From: Clostridia bacterium
Lineage (GTDB): Bacteria; Bacillota; Clostridia; Oscillospirales; CAG-272
NCBI GenBank assembly: GCA_017428635.1
Contig: JAFRQK010000007.1
Location: 31,900 to 95,899, forward strand
Direction of reading: 5' to 3'
DNA: 64,000 nucleotides
The notes under the pieces are model-generated. The model was given only the letters and a program-made list of their open reading frames with translations. It made no database searches and was not told the origin of the DNA. Shown here one piece after another: positions 26,827 to 33,939 of the stretch (the stretch's first letter is position 1; each line of letters opens with the position of its first letter). A program made the position numbers and the translations under genes.

Positions 26827-28599
26827 ATGAAAAAAATCATCTCGCTGTTTTTAGCCGCCCTGATGCTCGCGGCTGTCCTTTCGGGGTGCACCACGCTCAA
26901 GAAGCTGGAGGACGGCACTTACGACAGAGGCGCCGTGATCGAAATGTACGTCTCTGAGGAGGTCTACAACTTCGATCCGCAGATCGCGGTGACCGACGAG
27001 AATATGCTCAAGGTCATGTCGCTCCTTTTCGAGGGGCTGACCAGAATAGACTCGAACGGCAAGTGGACGAAGGCGCTGATGAAGGACTATGAGGTCAGGC
27101 CGGACGACAGAGACGGATACTCCGTCCTCATTACCCTCAACAAGACGAAATGGACCGACGCGAGAACCGTTCAGGCGATCGACTTCGTCAACTCGTGGAA
27201 GAGGATCCTCGACCCCAACAATTCCTGTGAAGCGGCGTCCCTTCTTTACGACCTCAAAAACGCGCGCGAGATCAAGCGCAGCGACGCGGGAGTCACCGTC
27301 GACGACCTCGGCGTATCCGCCGTCGACACCTACACTCTCAAAGTCACTTTCAGAAATTCCGACGTCGATCTCGACAGATTCTTCCGCAACTGCGCGTCGA
27401 TCGCGCTCGTCCCGCTTCGCGAGGACATCATCGCGAGATACGGCGACAAATGGGCGATGAAGACGACGTCCATCTGCACGAACGGTCCGTTCGCGCTCAG
27501 AGAAGCGGAAACGGGCGGCGTCGTGCGTCTCGAGAGATCCGGCTACTACTACCGCGATCCCGATAAAGACAAATACTACGATAAATACGTTATCCCGTAC
27601 AAACTCATAACCGATTACGGAAAAGGCAACGCGGAAGCGCAGGCCGAAGCGTATGAGAACGGCGAACTCTTCTATCTCGGCAACGTCGCGCTGGCGAAAC
27701 GCGCGGAGTACAAAAACAAAGCGACCGTCGTCGATATGCCCGTTACCCAGTCGTATTACTTCAATACGAACAACAGCGTCTTATCGAAACCCGAGGTGCG
27801 CCGCGCTCTGTCGCTTGCGATAGACAGGGATCACATCGTCGAGATACTCACGTTTGCGAAAGCCGCGACGGGTTACATCCCGTACGGAGCGGTAAACGAC
27901 AAGGCGAACAGTTCGTTCAGGAGCGCAGGGGAAGACCTCATTTCGACGGGCGCGAACCTTGAAGAGGCGAAATCTCTGCTCAGCAAGGCGGGCGTCAGAG
28001 GCGGATCCTTCTCGATCACCGTGAGAAAGAACAGCGAGGCGGATCTCGCTGTCGCGGAGTACGTCGCGGGGGTCTGGGGTTCTCTCGGATTCACCGTCAG
28101 ACTGGATCCCGTCGGCACGAGCGTATTCTCCGTGACCGAGGGCGAGACGACGACGCTTTACGCCGTCGACGATTTCCAGGAGAAGTACAAGTCCGGAGAT
28201 TTTGACGTTATCGCCGTCGACGATACGATGCCTTCCGTCGACGCGTTCAGCTCGCTGTCCCGGTTCTCGGACGAGTTCTCCGGAAACGGCGTGGATATGG
28301 AGTCAGGCAACTATGAGATCTACGGTCACGTTACCGGATACTCGAGCGCCGCTTACGACGAACTGATCGAAAAGGCGTATGAAGAGCCGAACGCCGCCGA
28401 GAGAGCGAAACTGCTCCACGAGGCGGAAAAGCTGCTCCTCGAGGACATGCCGGTATGCCCGCTCGTCTTTATGCAGAACGCATACGTTGCGAACGGCGTC
28501 CTCTCCGGATTCAAAACCGACCGCTACGGCCTCGTCGATTTCAGAAAAGTCAAGATGAAAGATTATATGAAATACAAGCCGTCGGAAGATGAGGAGTAA
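26827..28599 (+). CDS. Oligopeptide ABC transporter substrate-binding lipoprotein (OppA family), orphan
   Basis: 590-aa extracellular binding protein of the SBP_bac_5 family. Signal peptide with lipobox 'LSGC' (about residue 22), then 'EEVYNFDPQIAVTDENMLKVMSLLFEGL', 'VQAIDFVNSWKRILDPNN' and 'NNSVLSKPEVRRALSLAIDRD', all characteristic of OppA-like proteins. Start chosen at ATG 26827 after GGGGAG; the longer frame from 26752 has no signal features before it. No permease or ATPase genes flank it, so it must use components encoded elsewhere. Peptide ligand is inferred; some relatives bind other solutes. Confidence 0.9.
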   Translation: MKKIISLFLAALMLAAVLSGCTTLKKLEDGTYDRGAVIEMYVSEEVYNFDPQIAVTDENMLKVMSLLFEGLTRIDSNGKWTKALMKDYEVRPDDRDGYSVLITLNKTKWTDARTVQAIDFVNSWKRILDPNNSCEAASLLYDLKNAREIKRSDAGVTVDDLGVSAVDTYTLKVTFRNSDVDLDRFFRNCASIALVPLREDIIARYGDKWAMKTTSICTNGPFALREAETGGVVRLERSGYYYRDPDKDKYYDKYVIPYKLITDYGKGNAEAQAEAYENGELFYLGNVALAKRAEYKNKATVVDMPVTQSYYFNTNNSVLSKPEVRRALSLAIDRDHIVEILTFAKAATGYIPYGAVNDKANSSFRSAGEDLISTGANLEEAKSLLSKAGVRGGSFSITVRKNSEADLAVAEYVAGVWGSLGFTVRLDPVGTSVFSVTEGETTTLYAVDDFQEKYKSGDFDVIAVDDTMPSVDAFSSLSRFSDEFSGNGVDMESGNYEIYGHVTGYSSAAYDELIEKAYEEPNAAERAKLLHEAEKLLLEDMPVCPLVFMQNAYVANGVLSGFKTDRYGLVDFRKVKMKDYMKYKPSEDEE

Positions 28600-28629
28600 T
28601 CAAACCCCTTAAAACCTAATCGACAAAAC

Positions 28630-28683
28630 GGCGCAGAACCACCGGGATCCCCGGCGGTCCTGCGCCTCTCATTCTCTTTTTTT
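28630..28683 (+). terminator. Terminator of oligopeptide-binding protein gene
   Basis: Imperfect stem GGCGCAGAACCACCGGG... / ...CCGGCGGTCCTGCGCC followed by TCTCATTCTCTTTTTTT. Confidence 0.75.
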
Positions 28684-28739
28684 CAAATCAAATCCCGAGT
28701 CCCCGCTTGCGGGGCTGACAGACGAAAAGGAAGCACGTC

Positions 28740-29336
28740 ATGAGCATGAAGCTTCAGAATCCGGAAGAAATAAAAGTATTTATACTGTATCTTATGGAGA
28801 GGATCGGGTATCCTCTCAGTTATACCGATATCGGTTCGATCGTCATACGTGACGGAGTGACCGACTATTTCGCTTTTTTCGAACAGTTCGACGATCTGCT
28901 GAGGTCCGGTCACGTCGCCGAGGTCGACGAGAACGGCGAGCCGGTACCGGGGCTTCCGCGCGACGACGAGGAAGCGGCGGACCCCGCGAAAATGTACGTT
29001 ATCACGAAGTCGGGCAAACTGATCGCGGACGGACTGTCCGAGAACGTTCTGATGGCGGCCGTAAGGGAGAAGAGTTATCTCTCCGCGATGCGCCACCTCT
29101 CGCTCGAGAAGCGCGGTGCAGTCGTCGATCAGTCGTTCGAGAAAGACGGGACCGGATACGTGTTCCGCTGCTCGATAAAGGACAAGGACGGCCCGGCGCT
29201 GGACGTGTCGGTCAGGGTGGATACGGTGTATCAGCTGAATCGGATGCGCCTCAATTTCGACGAGAATCCGGACGTCGTTCTGCGCGGTATTCACGCCATT
29301 CTTACCGGAAACGTCAATTATTTGTTTGAAAAATGA
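28740..29336 (+). CDS. DUF4364 family protein
   Basis: 198 aa cytosolic protein. The N-terminal 'NPEEIKVFILYLMERIGYPLSYTDI' and 'YFAFFEQFDDLLRSGHV' form a winged-helix-like region typical of DUF4364 in Clostridia; 'YVITKSGKLIADGLSE' completes it. The C-terminal half is strand-rich and unrecognised. A DNA-binding role is inferred only from the fold. AAAGGAAG precedes the ATG. Confidence 0.8.
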   Translation: MSMKLQNPEEIKVFILYLMERIGYPLSYTDIGSIVIRDGVTDYFAFFEQFDDLLRSGHVAEVDENGEPVPGLPRDDEEAADPAKMYVITKSGKLIADGLSENVLMAAVREKSYLSAMRHLSLEKRGAVVDQSFEKDGTGYVFRCSIKDKDGPALDVSVRVDTVYQLNRMRLNFDENPDVVLRGIHAILTGNVNYLFEK

Positions 29337-29429
29337 AGAATAAAGCGAACGTGACGTCGAATAATCTGTAAATTGCACAAATGGAAATGAATACGGGCGG
29401 CAAATACCTCTGATTTTTTTAAAAAAGTG

Positions 29430-29458
29430 TTGACAAAGGTTTGAAATTGTGTTATATT
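29430..29458 (+). promoter_or_regulatory. Sigma-A promoter of sigma factor gene
   Basis: -35 TTGACA (29430-29435), 17-nt spacer, -10 TATATT (29453-29458). Confidence 0.82.
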
Positions 29459-29494
29459 TCTTAATACCTCATAGAGCGGTGCTTCTGTTGGATT

Positions 29495-30085
29495 ATGAAG
29501 AAAACTGATAAAAAAAGCGACCCCGAGTCCTTAATTCGAGCCGCGAAAGCGGGAGACGGCGAGGCGTTCGAGGCGCTGTCGCGGGAATACGGCGGGATGA
29601 TCGGCGCGTTAATATCGTCGTTCGGCTCGTCCATCGCGTCGGCTGACCCGGAAGCGGGCGCCGCTTTTTCGGAAGAGGACCTCCGACAGGAAGCGGGGAT
29701 CGCCTTTCTTCGCGCCGTACGGACGTACGATCCGGAATCGAAGCCGGGAGTGACGTTCGGTCTTTACGCCAAGATCTGCGTGAGAAACGCGATGATATCC
29801 CTTTTCAGGAAGTACAGGACCCGTAAGAGGCGGCTCAAGAGAGCCGGCGGGAGGCGAGGGATCGCGGAAGCGGTCGCTCAGGACGCCGAAGACGACGTCG
29901 ATCCCGTGGCGCTCTTCGAGCGGGCGGCCGGTCTTCTGTCGCCGTTGGAGACGGCGGTTTTCGACGCTTACCTGAAAGGTATGAAGCCGGCGCAGACTGC
30001 GGCGTTTATCGGAACGTCGGAAAAAACCGTTTATAACGCGCTTTACCGCGCGAAGGCAAAGGTCAGAGGCCTTTCTGAAAAATGA
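29495..30085 (+). CDS. Sigma-70 family RNA polymerase sigma factor (SigH/ECF-like)
   Basis: 196 aa with region 2 ('EEDLRQEAGIAFLRAVRTYDPE' then 'FGLYAKICVRNAMISLFRKYRTRKRR', a -10 recognition stretch) and region 4 ('LSPLETAVFDAYLKGMKPAQTAAFIGTSEKTVYNALYRAKAKVR', a helix-turn-helix for -35 recognition). The 'RNAMISLFRK' form is close to the SigH group of sporulating Firmicutes rather than typical ECF factors. No anti-sigma gene follows. There is only a weak ribosome site before the ATG, so basal translation may be low. Confidence 0.85.
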   Translation: MKKTDKKSDPESLIRAAKAGDGEAFEALSREYGGMIGALISSFGSSIASADPEAGAAFSEEDLRQEAGIAFLRAVRTYDPESKPGVTFGLYAKICVRNAMISLFRKYRTRKRRLKRAGGRRGIAEAVAQDAEDDVDPVALFERAAGLLSPLETAVFDAYLKGMKPAQTAAFIGTSEKTVYNALYRAKAKVRGLSEK

Positions 30086-30093
30086 CAGTCCGT

Positions 30094-30113
30094 CCGCGGA
30101 CGCAAGTCCGCGG
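30094..30113 (+). other. GNRA-capped hairpin after sigma factor gene
   Basis: Perfect 8-bp stem CCGCGGAC / GTCCGCGG with loop GCAA. No U-run follows, so it is not a classical terminator; it may protect the 3' end of the mRNA. Confidence 0.5.
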
Positions 30114-30123
30114 GCAGAGTATA

Positions 30124-30186
30124 TGCCCGTATAGCTTAACTCAGAGCGTTGTTTACAAAGGTGACGGTCGGAATCCGTCGAGGGCA
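30124..30186 (+). pseudogene. tRNA-like remnant (possible degenerate tRNA-Val)
   Basis: Acceptor halves TGCCCGT (30124-30130) and GAGGGCA (30180-30186) pair in five Watson-Crick pairs plus one wobble and one mismatch. A D-arm-like GCTT-AACTCA-GAGC (30134-30147) lacks the GG loop bases. A perfect 5-bp T-arm GACGG-TCGGAAT-CCGTC (30163-30179) has a 7-nt loop. Only 15 nt lie between the D and T arms, so the anticodon arm is truncated by about 7-8 nt, leaving TTTACAA, which resembles a tRNA-Val(UAC) loop. Not a functional tRNA as read. Confidence 0.5.
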
Positions 30187-30220
30187 AAAAAATACCATAT
30201 TTTTAAAGCGAGGTAAGGAA

Positions 30221-30505
30221 ATGTACGAGGACAAGACCCTGAAGTGCAAGGAATGCGGACAGGATTTCGTATTCACTGCAGGTGAGCAGGAATTCTACGC
30301 TGAGAAAGGCTTCCAGAACGAGCCTCAGCGCTGCAAGGCATGCCGTGACGCAAGAAAGAACGCGGCCCGCGAGCAGAGAGAAATGTTCACTACCGTATGC
30401 GCCAACTGCGGCGGCGAAGCGAAGGTTCCCTTCCAGCCGACCAGCGACAGACCCGTATACTGCAGCGAGTGCTTTGCCGCTATGAAGCAGCAGGCAGCAG
30501 AGTAA
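30221..30505 (+). CDS. Zinc-ribbon domain protein
   Basis: 94 aa with two or three CxxC knuckles: 'CKECGQDFVFT', 'RCKACRDARK', and 'CANCGGEAKVPF...VYCSECF'. This arrangement is a known small zinc-ribbon family of Clostridia and cold-shock-like operons; role unknown, nucleic acid binding is likely. Start at ATG 30221 after AGGTAAGGA; an upstream in-frame ATG lies within the tRNA-like element. Codon choice (more GAA, GCA, AAG) is less G/C-biased than neighbours, suggesting high expression. Confidence 0.8.
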   Translation: MYEDKTLKCKECGQDFVFTAGEQEFYAEKGFQNEPQRCKACRDARKNAAREQREMFTTVCANCGGEAKVPFQPTSDRPVYCSECFAAMKQQAAE

Positions 30506-30564
30506 TTCAGGGTACTGGTTTTGCTCTATTAAATCAGTTTAATTCAGCAAAAAAAGAAAAAGAT

Positions 30565-30593
30565 CAGCCGTCCGTTCGGACGGCTGGTTTTTT
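30565..30593. terminator. Bidirectional terminator
   Basis: Stem CAGCCGTCC (30565-30573) / GGACGGCTG (30578-30586), loop GTTC, then GTTTTTTATT on the plus strand; A-rich upstream sequence gives a U-run on the minus strand for the flavoprotein gene. Confidence 0.85.
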
Positions 30594-31833
30594 ATTCGAA
30601 AGATTTTGCTGCTGCGGCCTCGCCCGCCGCCGCACCGGTCGAAAAGGCGATCTGCAGGTTGAACCCGCCCGTGTACGCGTCGGCGTCGATGACCTCGCCT
30701 GCGAAGAAAAGTCCGGGCGACTCGCGCGCTTCCATCGTTTTCGGGTCGAGCGCTCGCAGGTCGACGCCTCCGGCGGTGACGATCGCTTCGTCGATGGGAC
30801 GGAAACGGGTCGGCGTGACCCGGAACGATTTATACGCGGACAGAAGAGCGAGGCGCGCGGCGCGGTCAACGTCTCCGGCTCGACGGCGCGGGTCGCATCC
30901 CGCCTGCCTGATTATGTACTGTATCAGCGCCGCGGGAGCCGTCCCGCGCAGAGCGTTTATAAGATCTTTTCCGGACGACGCCGCAAGAACGGAGCGAAGC
31001 CTTTCGTCGAACTCCTCCCGCGCCACCGCGGGTTTCAGGTCGATCTCCGCCCTGTATTCCGAAACCGGGAAATCTCTCATGGACGCGGTCGCCGAAAGGA
31101 CGATAGGCCCGGTCACGCCGAAATGGGCGAAGAGCATCTCGCCGGTGCGGGAATAAACGACGTTTCCCGACGGCGAGCGCACGGTGAAGGCGACGTTTTT
31201 CAGCGTCAGCCCGGAGAGAGCGGAAAAATCCTCCGCCGTCTCGACGGGGACGAGCGACGGGACGGGGTCCGTGACCGAAAGACCCGCCGCGCGCGCAAAA
31301 ACGTATCCGTCGCCTGTGGATCCGGTGAGCGGATAACTGACGCCGCCCGTCGCGACGACGACGGCGCGGAACCGCTCCGATCCGGAGCGTGTTTTTATAT
31401 AATAACCTCCGTCCGATCTCGAAACGGAGAGGACGGGGCAGGAAGTGCGGAGCTTGACTCCCGCCGAGATGAGTTTTGCGCGGAGCGCGTCGACGACGTC
31501 GTACGCCCGGTCGGACGCCGGGAACACGCGGCTGCCGTGTTCCGTCTTGAGAGGGACGCCCGCGTCCTCGAAAAAGTCCATAACGCGGCGGGGCGGAAAA
31601 CGGAAAACGGAACTGTAGAGGAATTTGCCTCCCCGTATCACGTGTGAGATAACGTCGGCGGGCGCGCAATCGTTCGTTACGTTGCAGCGGCCTTTTCCCG
31701 TTATCGCGAGCTTTCTGCCGACCTTTTCGTTTTTCTCGAAAAGGGTGACGTCGGCGCCCGCCTCCGCCGCCCTCAGCGCGGCGAACATCCCCGCGGGACC
31801 CGCGCCGATCACGGCGACGCCCTTCGACTCCAT
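30592..31833 (-). CDS. FAD-dependent oxidoreductase, BaiN/HI0933 family
   Basis: 413-aa flavoprotein. FAD-binding 'VAVIGAGPAGMFAALRAAEAGADVTLFEKNEKVGRKL' region at the N-terminus, then 'TGKGRCNVTN', the signature of the HI0933/YhiN (BaiN-like) group, and C-terminal 'FFAGEVIDADAYTGGFNLQIAFSTG'. Start at ATG 31833 with GGAGG 7 nt upstream; a longer frame to 31866 adds 11 residues. Substrate unknown; BaiN itself acts on bile acids in gut Clostridia, but that cannot be inferred for this paralogue. Confidence 0.88.
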   Translation of the reverse strand: MESKGVAVIGAGPAGMFAALRAAEAGADVTLFEKNEKVGRKLAITGKGRCNVTNDCAPADVISHVIRGGKFLYSSVFRFPPRRVMDFFEDAGVPLKTEHGSRVFPASDRAYDVVDALRAKLISAGVKLRTSCPVLSVSRSDGGYYIKTRSGSERFRAVVVATGGVSYPLTGSTGDGYVFARAAGLSVTDPVPSLVPVETAEDFSALSGLTLKNVAFTVRSPSGNVVYSRTGEMLFAHFGVTGPIVLSATASMRDFPVSEYRAEIDLKPAVAREEFDERLRSVLAASSGKDLINALRGTAPAALIQYIIRQAGCDPRRRAGDVDRAARLALLSAYKSFRVTPTRFRPIDEAIVTAGGVDLRALDPKTMEARESPGLFFAGEVIDADAYTGGFNLQIAFSTGAAAGEAAAAKSFE

Positions 31834-31881
31834 TTTCTCACCTCCGTTCCGTGCACATTTTACCATAGAACGGAGCTGTTT

Positions 31882-32331
31882 TCAAGACAGGAAATCCTTC
31901 ATCTTTTCCGCGCCGTTCAACTCGAATCCGATGACCTCGCGGCAGAGAGAAGAAACGTCGGGATGACACCCTTCCTTGGAACATTTTTCGAGCTTTTCGC
32001 CCAGACGCCGCGCGTCCCGGTTCTCCCCGCGCACGATCATCCCGGCGATATCCGCTCGGCCTGTTCCGGCGAAGGAGCCGACGGCGATCGCGCCTCTGGA
32101 TATCAGGCGGGAGGCGAAAGACGGCTCCCGCGGGGCGAGCGATCTTTCTCTCATCATTTTTTCGGTTTTTTTCGCGTATTCGGAGTACCGTTCGATCTGC
32201 GAGGTCACCTCGGTCAGCATGAAACGGTCGGTTATCTTCGGCGTTACGGTGCAAAGGTTGTCGGCGCCGGATCTCACAGATTTATAAATACCCGAAAGAA
32301 GCTCCGCGTCGGAGCGCGGGTTTGAATTCAT
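31882..32331 (-). CDS. Hypothetical helical protein
   Basis: 149 aa, almost all predicted helix, with charged amphipathic stretches ('RFMLTEVTSQIERYSEYAKKTEKMMRERS') and three Cys in the C-terminal third. The layout is like a small ferritin-like or DUF2383-type bundle, but the metal ligands are not convincing and I assign no function. GGAG precedes the ATG. It lies 48 nt upstream of the flavoprotein gene on the same strand and may be co-transcribed. Confidence 0.6.
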   Translation of the reverse strand: MNSNPRSDAELLSGIYKSVRSGADNLCTVTPKITDRFMLTEVTSQIERYSEYAKKTEKMMRERSLAPREPSFASRLISRGAIAVGSFAGTGRADIAGMIVRGENRDARRLGEKLEKCSKEGCHPDVSSLCREVIGFELNGAEKMKDFLS

Positions 32332-32404
32332 TCAGATCATCTCCGTCTTGTCGTTCTCGTTTATAATATCGGCGCGGGCGGGCGGAAATATTACTTCGCC
32401 GTTC

Positions 32405-32433
32405 TTGACAATTATTCGGCTATATGGTATTAT
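32405..32433 (+). promoter_or_regulatory. Promoter of tRNA-Ser
   Basis: -35 TTGACA (32405-32410), 17-nt spacer, -10 TATTAT (32428-32433), 16 nt before the tRNA 5' end. Confidence 0.82.
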
Positions 32434-32449
32434 TATCGTTGCTTTTTAC

Positions 32450-32535
32450 GGAGAGGTATCGAAGCGGTCATAACGAGGCGGTCTTGAAAACCGTTTGGGG
32501 GCAACCCCACATGGGTTCGAATCCCATCCTCTCCG
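32450..32535 (+). tRNA. tRNA-Ser (anticodon UGA)
   Basis: Class II tRNA with acceptor GGAGAGG (32450-32456) / CCTCTCC (32528-32534), discriminator G, anticodon loop CTTGAAA giving UGA, long variable arm (TTTGGGGGCAACCCCAC region) and T-loop TTCGAAT. CCA is not encoded. Reads UCA/UCG (and by wobble other UCN) codons. Confidence 0.97.
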
Positions 32536-32597
32536 AAAGGAAAAGGGTCGGCAAAACCGACCCTTTTCCTTTCGGAGAGGATTTGAAATGGGATTCG
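32518..32597. repeat. Near-perfect inverted repeat containing the tRNA-Ser 3' end
   Basis: The left arm (32518-32551) is the tRNA T-loop/acceptor 3' half plus the terminator arm. The right arm (32557-32597) is its reverse complement, interrupted only by a 7-nt insertion TTGAAAT. The 5-nt centre is CAAAA. Confidence 0.85.
32541..32567. terminator. Terminator of tRNA-Ser
   Basis: AAAAGGGTCGG-CAAAA-CCGACCCTTTT, 11-bp palindromic stem with T-run 3' on both strands, 6 nt after the tRNA. Confidence 0.85.
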
Positions 32598-32603
32598 AAG
32601 GCG
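32545..32603 (+). repeat. tRNA-derived direct repeat, copy A
   Basis: 59-bp unit: terminator hairpin GGGTCGGCAAAACCGACCC, then inverted tRNA-Ser 3' end with TTGAAAT insertion, ending GAAGGCG. Differs from copy B at about 3 positions in a 4-nt block after the hairpin. Confidence 0.85.
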
Positions 32604-32702
32604 CCCGGGAGTGAATGACAGCCCGGGGGGCTGTCAGAGCCGGGCGTGCCCGAGCGACCGTCCGTTTTCGTATTTTGCGAAAACGGGCCCGCGGGAGCGA
32701 GA

Positions 32703-32832
32703 CGAATCCCATCCTCTCCGCGCCGCAGGCGCGGCACGCTCAAAATGCGGGAACACAAAACAGTTGGTTTTTCGGGTCGGCAAAACCGACCCTTTTTCAT
32801 TCGGAGAGGATTTGAAATGGGATTCGAAGGCG
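32703..32832 (+). repeat. tRNA-derived repeat unit, copy B with second tRNA 3'-end fragment
   Basis: 32703-32720 is an exact 18-bp copy of the tRNA-Ser 3' end (32518-32535). It is followed after 53 nt by copy B (32774-32832) of the 59-bp unit. The region between copies (32604-32702) holds hairpins GACAGCCC/GGGCTGTC and CGTTTTCG/CGAAAACG. No gene is supported in 32536-32880. Confidence 0.8.
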
Positions 32833-32889
32833 GCGCGTGTCAGAAAACAGTCCGGGGGACTGTTTTCCCGTGGTCTGGCCAAAACAAAA

Positions 32890-32909
32890 ACGGGCCCTTC
32901 GGGACCCGT
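32890..32909 (-). terminator. Terminator of the yicC-rsgA gene cluster
   Basis: Minus-strand stem ACGGGTCC / GGGCCCGT with loop CGAA and one mismatch, followed by TTTTGTTTT; it starts 1-2 nt after the rsgA stop. Confidence 0.8.
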
Positions 32910-32910
32910 T

Positions 32911-33939
32911 TCATTTTTTACGCGCGGCGCGTTCTTTTTCTTCTTTTTCTCTCTTCCACGCCGGTTTTTTTCTGATCTCGTCGCGGATCGCGACGTAATT
33001 ATCGTGGCGTCTCTTCGCAATTTCTCCGCGCTCCGTCTTTTCGATCACCGCGCAGCCTTCCTCCCTGACGTGGGTGCAGCCTGTATACCTGCATTTTCCG
33101 AGGCAGCCGCCGAACTCTCTGAAGCAAGACGGCAGATCGTCTTCCGCGAGGAAGTTGAAGCGCGTGAAATCAAGCATGGAAAAGCCCGGAGTATCGGCGA
33201 GGCAGATACTCTTGTTCCCCGCGGGAACGGAGTACAGTTCGGTGCATCTCGTCGTGTGCCTTCCGCGCTCCGTTTTGCGGCTGACCGATCCGGTCCGAAG
33301 AGACAGGGTCGGGAACAGTTTCGAGAGCAGCGTCGACTTTCCGGCTCCGGAAACGCCCGCGAACGCGGCGCGGACCGTTTCGTTCGTCTTTTCCGCCTCG
33401 GAGGCGACCTCTTCGAGGAATCCGGTCAGTTCGGCGCACCCTTCGCCGGTCACGGCGCTGAGCACGAACGTGCGGTAACCCGCTTTTACGTATATGCCCT
33501 CCAGTTCTTCGGCGGACGGGCGATCGAGGTCGGCTTTGGAAACGACGACGACCGGTTCGATCCCGGCGGACTCGAGGATGGCGAGAAGCTTGTCGGCTGT
33601 CAGAAGATCGGGCCGCGGCCGACACGAGGGAATGACCGCGAACATATACGTGAGATTCGACAGAGGCGGCCTTATCAGAACGTTTTTTCTTTTTTCTATC
33701 GCGGTTATAACGAACCGCGGATCGTCGGAGGAGACGCCCTCTTCCGTGTCGGGCTCGACCGTGACGTCGTCTCCCGGCAGAGGCGTTATTCCGTCAAGAC
33801 GGAATTTTCCGCGGGCGGAACAGAGAAGCTCGCCGCTTTCGGGCTCGCCGGGAGCCGGAACGACCGAGTAAAGGCCTCCGACGCCTTTCGTTATCATGCC
33901 GCGTATCGCGCGCGCGGCGCCCTCTTTAGCTGCCGTCAT
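32911..33939 (-). CDS. rsgA: Ribosome small subunit GTPase RsgA
   Basis: Circularly permuted GTPase aiding late 30S maturation. An OB-fold N-terminus ('LPGDDVTVE') is followed by G4 'VVSKADLDRP', then G1 'GVSGAGKSTL', G3 'DTPGF', and a C-terminal zinc-binding region with Cys/His in 'CLGKCRYTGCTHVREEGC'. 342 aa; the start overlaps the prkC stop by 4 nt (ATGA). The first 14 residues are slightly longer than usual, so ATG at codon 15 is an alternative. Last gene of the conserved cluster. Confidence 0.95.
   Translation of the reverse strand: MTAAKEGAARAIRGMITKGVGGLYSVVPAPGEPESGELLCSARGKFRLDGITPLPGDDVTVEPDTEEGVSSDDPRFVITAIEKRKNVLIRPPLSNLTYMFAVIPSCRPRPDLLTADKLLAILESAGIEPVVVVSKADLDRPSAEELEGIYVKAGYRTFVLSAVTGEGCAELTGFLEEVASEAEKTNETVRAAFAGVSGAGKSTLLSKLFPTLSLRTGSVSRKTERGRHTTRCTELYSVPAGNKSICLADTPGFSMLDFTRFNFLAEDDLPSCFREFGGCLGKCRYTGCTHVREEGCAVIEKTERGEIAKRRHDNYVAIRDEIRKKPAWKREKEEKERAARKK

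Noticed and set aside
31882-32331. Helical 149-aa protein as a ferritin
   Set aside because: The expected Glu/His metal ligands are not clearly in place; left as hypothetical.
32468-32800. Small frames over the tRNA-Ser and its repeats
   Set aside because: They translate the tRNA and tRNA-derived repeats; such antisense-tRNA frames are classic spurious genes.
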